Source of the DNA: an uncultured Oscillibacter sp.
Lineage (GTDB): Bacteria; Bacillota; Clostridia; Oscillospirales; Oscillospiraceae
Direction of reading: 5' to 3'
Length of the DNA stretch: 8,248 bases
NCBI GenBank assembly: GCA_937884915.1
Contig: CALAAN010000293.1
Location: 1-8,248, forward strand
Numbering within the stretch: the first letter of the stretch is position 1; each line of letters starts with the position of its first letter. A program made the position numbers and the translations under genes. Positions 5,582-8,248 of this stretch are shown here, piece after piece. The notes under the pieces were generated by a model. It worked only from the letters and a program-made list of their open reading frames with translations. It ran no database searches and was not told the DNA's origin.

Positions 5582-6089
5582 GCAGACTCACCAGCCTTTC
5601 GTCGTCTACATCGATCCCAAGGGTTTTGCACTCGTCCATGAGGGCGTTGATGACTCGCGTCATCTGCGCGGTGTCGTAGGTGCTGGAGCCTTGGTATAGT
5701 CTCAGCACCAGATCGTCACCGTCCGCGCTCTCGCACTCGGAGATCCAGCCGATGCCCTTCGCCTGCCACTCGTTGGCGACTAACACCGCATCCGCCCTGC
5801 TGACGCGCACCGTCACATAGTCGCCATAGTCGCGGATGATCTCGCGGTATACCTCGTTGCGCTTGATGTCAAGCGCCTCGGCGATCCGCTGGCAAAGCTC
5901 CCACATCAGGCGATTCTGGTCGTTGCTTCTCGGCTTTTTCTCCTTCTCGGCGGAAAGCATATACCGCACGTCCGGCTTGAGCTTCGCCGCCATTCGTCTG
6001 GCGGCGAAGATGTCTACCACCGGGAAACTCAGGCACGTCCGGCCGTCCTCGTCCTTTGTGATGGACGGCCGGTAAACGGAGGCCTTCAC
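5568..6089 (-). CDS. NinB-like phage recombination protein (GTG start)
   Basis: This 173-residue protein contains RSNDQNRLMWELCQRIAEALD at 54-74, followed by VYREIIRDYGDYVTVRV at 80-96 and a C-terminal TRVINALMDECKTLGID block at 144-160. These match phage proteins commonly labelled NinB or Orf-like. In lambda this is a recombination mediator binding ssDNA and SSB. Relation to lambda NinB is recalled from motif pattern, so function is probable but not certain. The start is a GTG at 6089 that overlaps the ERF stop as GTGA. No clear ribosome site precedes it, so translation is likely coupled to the ERF gene. It lies between the annealing protein and the HNH nuclease, as expected for a recombination module. 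Confidence 0.65.
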   Translation of the reverse strand: MKASVYRPSITKDEDGRTCLSFPVVDIFAARRMAAKLKPDVRYMLSAEKEKKPRSNDQNRLMWELCQRIAEALDIKRNEVYREIIRDYGDYVTVRVSRADAVLVANEWQAKGIGWISECESADGDDLVLRLYQGSSTYDTAQMTRVINALMDECKTLGIDVDDERLVSLLAEN

Positions 6090-6748
6090 GATTCAAGCGC
6101 GGCGGCGTCTGCCTCGAGGGCAGCAGCCTTTTTGCGCTTCGTGGCGCATGCCCAGCAGAGCCGGACGCCATAGGTCTTCTCGGTGGACTCCGCGATCTGC
6201 TCGGCCGCCCAATTGCCGACGTCCGCGATCACGTGGCCGCAGTCGGAGCACTTGCCAACCGCTCTGCGACGCGCTGCCTCGCTCTGGCGCTGGAAGCCCC
6301 GCTCCTCGCTGCCCTGCTGGTCGGGATCGTCGCCGGTGATGATCTTGTACGCCTTGAGCAGCGCGTACTTGTCCGAGTACGTCATGGCCTTGCCGGGAGC
6401 CTTGTCGCCGTTGTCGATGCCGTCTCCGTATGTAGTCACGTCGACGTACTCGTCCGGCTTCTCGGTGTTCACAAAGCGGTACACGGTCTCAAGCCGCATG
6501 AAAAACTGCGATTTCTCGCTCGTGTTGCCGTTGTACACCGACGTCGTCGTGATGACGTCCTTGTCGATGATCTGCCGCTTCACGGGGTAGCTGTAGATGC
6601 CGTACTTCTGCTCGAGCGGCTTCACCGCCGCAAGCACGTCCGCCTCGCCGACGGCTTTGTAGCTGCCCTTGCCGACGTTGACGTTGAGGTTCTTCGCCAC
6701 TGCGGACAGCTCCGCCGTCACGCCCGCCAATTTCTCGTAGATGTTCAT
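6086..6748 (-). CDS. erf: ERF-family single-strand annealing protein with a C-terminal zinc ribbon
   Basis: ERF proteins bind and anneal ssDNA, supporting phage recombination and genome circularisation. The 220-residue product shows the ERF core: MNIYEKLAGVTAELSAVAKN, GSYKAVGEADVLAAVKPLEQ at 28-47, RLETVYRFVN at 85-94 and GDKAPGKAMTYSDKYALLKA at 114-133. The GKAMTYSDKYALLKAY segment and following TGDDPDQ are strongly conserved in the family. Residues 167-201 hold C167xxC170 and C198xxC201, a probable zinc ribbon after the annealing domain, then a Lys/Ala-rich tail. I do not regard that ribbon as part of the standard ERF domain. ATG 6748 has GGAGGA about 7 nt upstream and an ATGA overlap with the winged-helix gene. 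The paired NinB-like gene and SSB downstream fit a strand-annealing recombination unit. Confidence 0.88.
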   Translation of the reverse strand: MNIYEKLAGVTAELSAVAKNLNVNVGKGSYKAVGEADVLAAVKPLEQKYGIYSYPVKRQIIDKDVITTTSVYNGNTSEKSQFFMRLETVYRFVNTEKPDEYVDVTTYGDGIDNGDKAPGKAMTYSDKYALLKAYKIITGDDPDQQGSEERGFQRQSEAARRRAVGKCSDCGHVIADVGNWAAEQIAESTEKTYGVRLCWACATKRKKAAALEADAAALES

Positions 6749-7038
6749 TTTTCGTCCTCCTTGATCGCCCAGACCGCCGTGTTGACGCCGGTCGTCTCAC
6801 TCTCGCGCTTGCCGACCGGCTCGATGAGCCCGAGCTTGCGCAGCTCCGTGAGGCGGGGTTTAACATAATTTTTGTCTCGCACGGGGATGAGCCCCGCGCA
6901 GTACATCGAGTCCGTCAGTTCCTCGGCCGTAAGCCCATCCGGGAAATATCTCAGATACTCGTAAATGGCCTGCCGCCGCGTCTGCGTCTCCGGGGCGGCC
7001 TTTTCAAGCCCCTCGCGCCGTGTCTCTGCCGTGATCAT
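6745..7038 (-). CDS. Small winged-helix DNA-binding protein
   Basis: This 97-residue protein has a helical pattern typical of a winged helix: TRRQAIYEYLRYFPDGLTAE at 20-39, a second helix around EELTDSMYCAG, a recognition-like helix YVKPRLTELRKLGLIEPVG at 58-76, then a hairpin with VWAI at 89-92. Regulators of phage early operons and replication-associated DNA-binding proteins both look like this. I cannot assign a target. ATG 7038 forms an ATGA overlap with the zinc-finger gene and has GAGGA about 8 nt upstream. Open frame continues upstream to 7215, but that extension overlaps the whole neighbour and is Arg/His-rich shadow sequence. The stop overlaps the ERF start as ATGA. Confidence 0.65.
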   Translation of the reverse strand: MITAETRREGLEKAAPETQTRRQAIYEYLRYFPDGLTAEELTDSMYCAGLIPVRDKNYVKPRLTELRKLGLIEPVGKRESETTGVNTAVWAIKEDEK

Positions 7039-7244
7039 GTCGCGTTCCTCGTCGGCACGCGCAGCAGCCGCATAAGATCCTCCGCCGCGCTGTCGCTGTA
7101 CATGTAATGCTCGTTGATGTACGCCCGGCAGCAGTCCATGTGTACCGCGCCCTCGTCCGTGTCCCAGACGATCTCGCCGGGGTAAATCTCGCCGCCGCAC
7201 ATGATGCACTCGCACACCGGGGCGGCGTCCTGCTTATCAAACAT
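7035..7244 (-). CDS. Small zinc-finger phage protein
   Basis: This 69-residue protein has C13xxC16 (CIMCGGEIYPGE) followed by H35xxC38 in AVHMDCCRAY, an 18-residue spacing typical of a LIM-like or treble-clef single zinc site. I recall very similar small proteins in early regions of Clostridia phages, without a known function. ATG 7244 is preceded by GGAGGG at an 8-nt spacing. The stop overlaps the winged-helix start as ATGA, so the two are probably translated together. It is the first gene of the nearly gapless operon. A 42-bp gap with a hairpin separates it from the small membrane gene upstream. The function is unknown; a DNA- or protein-binding zinc module is the most that can be said. Confidence 0.65.
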   Translation of the reverse strand: MFDKQDAAPVCECIMCGGEIYPGEIVWDTDEGAVHMDCCRAYINEHYMYSDSAAEDLMRLLRVPTRNAT

Positions 7245-7245
7245 C

Positions 7246-7274
7246 TTGCATACCCTCCAATTCTCTGGTAAAAT
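7246..7274 (+). promoter_or_regulatory. Promoter-like signal, rightward, antisense to the operon
   Basis: TTGCAT at 7246-7251 and TAAAAT at 7269-7274 are separated by 17 bp, with TG one base before the -10 (extended form). Transcription would begin near 7281 and run into the terminator at 7431-7466. It overlaps the minus-strand ribosome site of the zinc-finger gene. This is a motif match only. Confidence 0.35.
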
Positions 7275-7277
7275 GGA

Positions 7278-7299
7278 GTCGCGGTGTTAGATCCGCGAC
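7278..7299 (-). terminator. Hairpin at the end of the small membrane gene (weak terminator)
   Basis: GTCGCGG and CCGCGAC form a perfect 7-bp stem with an 8-nt loop that includes the stop codon at 7287-7289. On the minus strand it is followed by TCCATTTT, a poor U-tract, so it may only attenuate leftward transcription or stabilise the 3' end. Confidence 0.35.
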
Positions 7300-7466
7300 A
7301 AAAGCACAATGCACGTCGGCACGAGCACGATGAGTGCCAGCCATTGCAGCCAAACCAGACGTTCCACCATCTGAAGCTGCTTTCGTGCAACGCGGAGTGA
7401 AGCTCGCAACTCGCGCTCCGCATCATCGTTCCCCTGCGTCACTACGGCGCAGGGGATTCTTTTTTT
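7281..7466 (+). ncRNA. Candidate antisense RNA opposite the small membrane protein
   Basis: A promoter-like signal (7246-7274) and a perfect rightward terminator (7431-7466) bound about 185 nt that cover nearly the whole 61-residue membrane gene on the opposite strand. No plausible protein frame was seen in this RNA. If transcribed it would pair with the whole message, as antitoxin RNAs do in type I systems. Existence rests on two motif matches and needs RNA data. Confidence 0.25.
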
Positions 7467-7472
7467 CTCCAT
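7287..7472 (-). CDS. Small single-span membrane protein
   Basis: This 61-residue protein has a charged N-terminal half (about residues 1-36, rich in K, R, E, D) with a helix ERELRASLRVARKQLQMVER that could be amphipathic. One hydrophobic segment follows at about 39-59 (WLQWLALIVLVPTCIVLLSRI, near the end). No signal peptide cleavage site is seen, so a C-terminal membrane anchor is likely. I do not recognise the family. ATG 7472 has GGAGG 8 nt upstream. Codons 3-11 or so lie in the stem-loop of a terminator that works on the opposite strand. A candidate antisense RNA covers the gene. It could be a phage accessory membrane protein, or conceivably a type I toxin, though known toxins usually have the span nearer the N-terminus. 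Confidence 0.55.
   Translation of the reverse strand: MEKKRIPCAVVTQGNDDAERELRASLRVARKQLQMVERLVWLQWLALIVLVPTCIVLLSRI
7431..7466 (+). terminator. Intrinsic terminator, rightward, inside the membrane gene
   Basis: CCCCTGCG (7431-7438) and CGCAGGGG (7448-7455) form a perfect 8-bp GC-rich stem with a 9-nt loop. ATTC and seven T (7460-7466) follow on the plus strand. On the minus strand no U-tract follows the hairpin, so it acts only on rightward transcripts. It lies inside the first codons of a leftward gene. Confidence 0.6.
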
Positions 7473-7525
7473 TTCTGTTTCCTCCGTTCTGAATTGCCGA
7501 AATATTGCGAATTGATAATATAATG

Positions 7526-7555
7526 TTGAATCACCCGTAGTTCACGGGGTATAAT
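7526..7555 (+). promoter_or_regulatory. Promoter-like signal, rightward, with a dyad in its spacer
   Basis: TTGAAT (7526-7531) and TATAAT (7550-7555) are 18 bp apart, within an AT-rich gap between the XRE gene and the membrane gene. Transcription would begin near 7562, run antisense through the XRE gene and reach the rightward gene at 7832. A leftward promoter for the operon probably also lies in 7473-7572, but I could not place one with good hexamers. Confidence 0.4.
7534..7548. promoter_or_regulatory. Operator-like dyad
   Basis: CCCGT-AGTTC-ACGGG is a perfect 5-bp inverted repeat with a 5-nt centre, placed between the -35 and -10 of the rightward promoter-like signal. XRE/Cro regulators bind such dyads, and the XRE gene ends only 25 bp away. 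Only one copy was found. Confidence 0.35.
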
Positions 7556-7572
7556 GGCTGCGGAATCGCACA

Positions 7573-7773
7573 TCAGTCGCGCTTCGCTACGGAAGCCGGG
7601 TCGAGCCTGCACATGTCGCACACCGTCAAAAAAACGTCTGCCGTCAGCTTCTGTTTCCCGCGAAGCATGTTGCTCATTGACGGTGCACCGACTCCGGCGC
7701 ATTCCGCGATGACGCGCTGCCGCACGCCGGATTTCTTGATCCCTTCTTTCAGGCGATCAAGGTCGACTTTCAC
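7573..7773 (-). CDS. XRE/Cro-family transcriptional regulator (GTG start)
   Basis: This 66-residue protein is essentially one lambda-repressor-like helix-turn-helix domain. RQRVIAECAGVGAPSMSNML (19-37) covers helices 2 and 3, and GKQKLTADVFLTVCDMCRLD (39-58) covers the following helices. It lacks a C-terminal dimerisation or peptidase domain, so it resembles Cro or a short repressor rather than full CI. The start is GTG 7773 with AAGGGGG about 8 nt upstream. It reads in the same direction as the replication operon but is separated from it by a 100-bp AT-rich gap. The rightward gene starts 58 bp upstream on the other strand. A dyad in the 100-bp gap is a candidate binding site. It probably controls the early region, but which promoter and in which direction is unknown. 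Confidence 0.85.
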   Translation of the reverse strand: MKVDLDRLKEGIKKSGVRQRVIAECAGVGAPSMSNMLRGKQKLTADVFLTVCDMCRLDPASVAKRD

Positions 7774-7831
7774 GTTCGATTCCCCCTTTCAAAATTACTG
7801 GTCAGCATCTTCCAAGAAAGGAGGTGAGACG

Positions 7832-8023
7832 ATGACCGATAACGAAAAGCGCGCACACGATATTGCGCTTGCGCTGCTGGCAGAGATCATAAAGCCGCAG
7901 TACCTCGCAAATGCAGTTGTAGGCGGCAGCAAATCAGCGACCGTCGATGCGTACGTGAAGTACAAAACCGCTTATGATTCCGCGCTTAATGCGCTCAACC
8001 GCGATTACCCGAGCGGATCGTGA
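7832..8023 (+). CDS. Small phage protein of unknown function (only rightward gene)
   Basis: The 63-residue product begins MTDNEKRAHDIALALLAEII and ends NALNRDYPSGS. It looks all-helical and soluble, without cysteines or a membrane span. Small proteins with a similar MTDxEKxAHDIAxAL start occur in Firmicutes phages next to the repressor/early switch, with no known role. ATG 7832 follows a perfect AAAGGAGGTGA site (7817-7827, 7-nt spacing). The frame is open further upstream to 7613, but that part lies over the XRE gene and has no ribosome site, so I exclude it. Its stop is one base from the stop of the leftward gene at 8025 (tail to tail), and no terminator is visible between them. Confidence 0.7.
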   Translation: MTDNEKRAHDIALALLAEIIKPQYLANAVVGGSKSATVDAYVKYKTAYDSALNALNRDYPSGS

Positions 8024-8024
8024 T

Positions 8025-8207
8025 TTATGCAATCTCGTTCCCGTCGACCGTGAGCTTGACGTCCCCGCAAGGCCATGTGAACTTCCGGTTCTCAATAATC
8101 GCCGTCGCAACCGCCGCCAGAGCTTCCGCCTCTGCGGCGGTTGTCACTTCCTTCGCCCACTTCTCGGCGAAATCCATGAGGATCGCCTCGAGCTTTTCGC
8201 TGTACAC
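8025..8207 (-). CDS. Small hypothetical phage protein (GTG start)
   Basis: The 60-residue product has a helical N-terminal half (EKLEAILMDFAEKWAKEVTT, then Ala/Glu-rich EAEALAAVATAIIE) and a short β-like C-terminus (CGDVKLTVDGNEIA). I do not recognise the family. An ATG lies at 8222, but it has no ribosome site. The sequence GGAGGG at 8215-8220, which includes the last base of that ATG, sits 7 nt before the GTG at 8207, so GTG is the more likely start. The gene runs toward the XRE gene with a rightward gene between. A 14-bp palindrome lies 28 bp upstream at the window edge. Confidence 0.55.
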   Translation of the reverse strand: MYSEKLEAILMDFAEKWAKEVTTAAEAEALAAVATAIIENRKFTWPCGDVKLTVDGNEIA

Positions 8208-8234
8208 GTTATTTCCCTCCATTCACGATTGCTC

Positions 8235-8248
8235 GGGCGACATCGCCC
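8235..8248. promoter_or_regulatory. 14-bp palindrome at the right edge
   Basis: GGGCGA-CA-TCGCCC is a perfect 6-bp inverted repeat with a 2-nt centre. It lies upstream of the gene at 8025-8207 and stops at the window edge. The short centre suggests a protein site rather than a terminator. Confidence 0.35.

Noticed and set aside
6233..6868. Long plus-strand open frame opposite the ERF gene
   Set aside because: It is Val/Leu/Arg-rich shadow sequence opposite a well-supported ERF protein.
7039..7215. Longer version of the winged-helix protein starting at 7215
   Set aside because: The extension overlaps the zinc-finger gene almost completely, and the ATG at 7038 has both an ATGA junction and a ribosome site.
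7502..7521. ATATT/AATAT inverted repeat in the AT-rich gap
   Set aside because: Five AT-only pairs with a 10-nt centre are expected by chance in such sequence.
7494..7524. Second rightward promoter, TTGCCG and TATAAT
   Set aside because: The 19-bp spacing and weak -35 make it much poorer than the signal at 7526-7555.
7442..7702. Minus-strand open frame of 86 residues across the AT-rich gap
   Set aside because: It overlaps the XRE and membrane genes in another frame, has no recognisable domain and no ribosome site.
7613..7831. Longer version of the rightward small protein
   Set aside because: It would lie over the XRE gene, and the perfect Shine-Dalgarno is just before ATG 7832.

Overview
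The window is a block of about 8.2 kb from the early/replication region of a tailed phage or prophage. The host is probably a fairly GC-rich Clostridia (Firmicutes) bacterium, perhaps Oscillospiraceae-like. This rests on the gene families, strong AGGAGG-type ribosome sites, ATG/GTG/TTG starts and tight head-to-tail packing. No integrase, structural gene, tRNA or att site is visible, so free phage and prophage cannot be told apart. Family names come from recalled motifs, not database searches.

Right end (about 7.3-8.25 kb) is the control region. It holds a leftward XRE/Cro-like regulator with a GTG start, a small rightward gene with a perfect Shine-Dalgarno, and a small leftward gene at the edge. 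An AT-rich 100-bp gap contains a rightward promoter-like signal with a dyad in its spacer. Next comes a leftward 61-residue membrane protein. Opposite it lie a promoter-like signal and a perfect intrinsic terminator, which together could produce a short antisense RNA.

From 7.24 kb down to position 1 every gene runs leftward in an almost gapless string, most joined by ATGA-type or 8-nt overlaps. The order is: small zinc-finger protein, winged-helix protein, ERF-family single-strand annealing protein, NinB-like protein, HNH nuclease, SSB, Lar-like zinc ribbon, DUF6291-type replication protein with an iteron-like repeat inside its gene, RusA resolvase, and duplicated zinc-ribbon protein. These cover strand annealing, ssDNA protection, replication initiation and junction resolution.

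The distal part (3 kb to 1) is nucleotide and DNA metabolism: ThyX, a DUF6378-like protein, a PAPS-reductase-family ATP pyrophosphatase with a CC...CxxC cysteine pattern, a cytosine-methyltransferase-like gene broken by one extra base in a G8 run, and the 5' part of a DUF7666-like gene whose 9-residue repeats run off the left edge.

Most interesting points: the G8 frameshift, the possible origin inside the replication gene, the antisense RNA candidate opposite the small membrane protein, and the ThyX/PAPS-reductase-like/methyltransferase neighbourhood.
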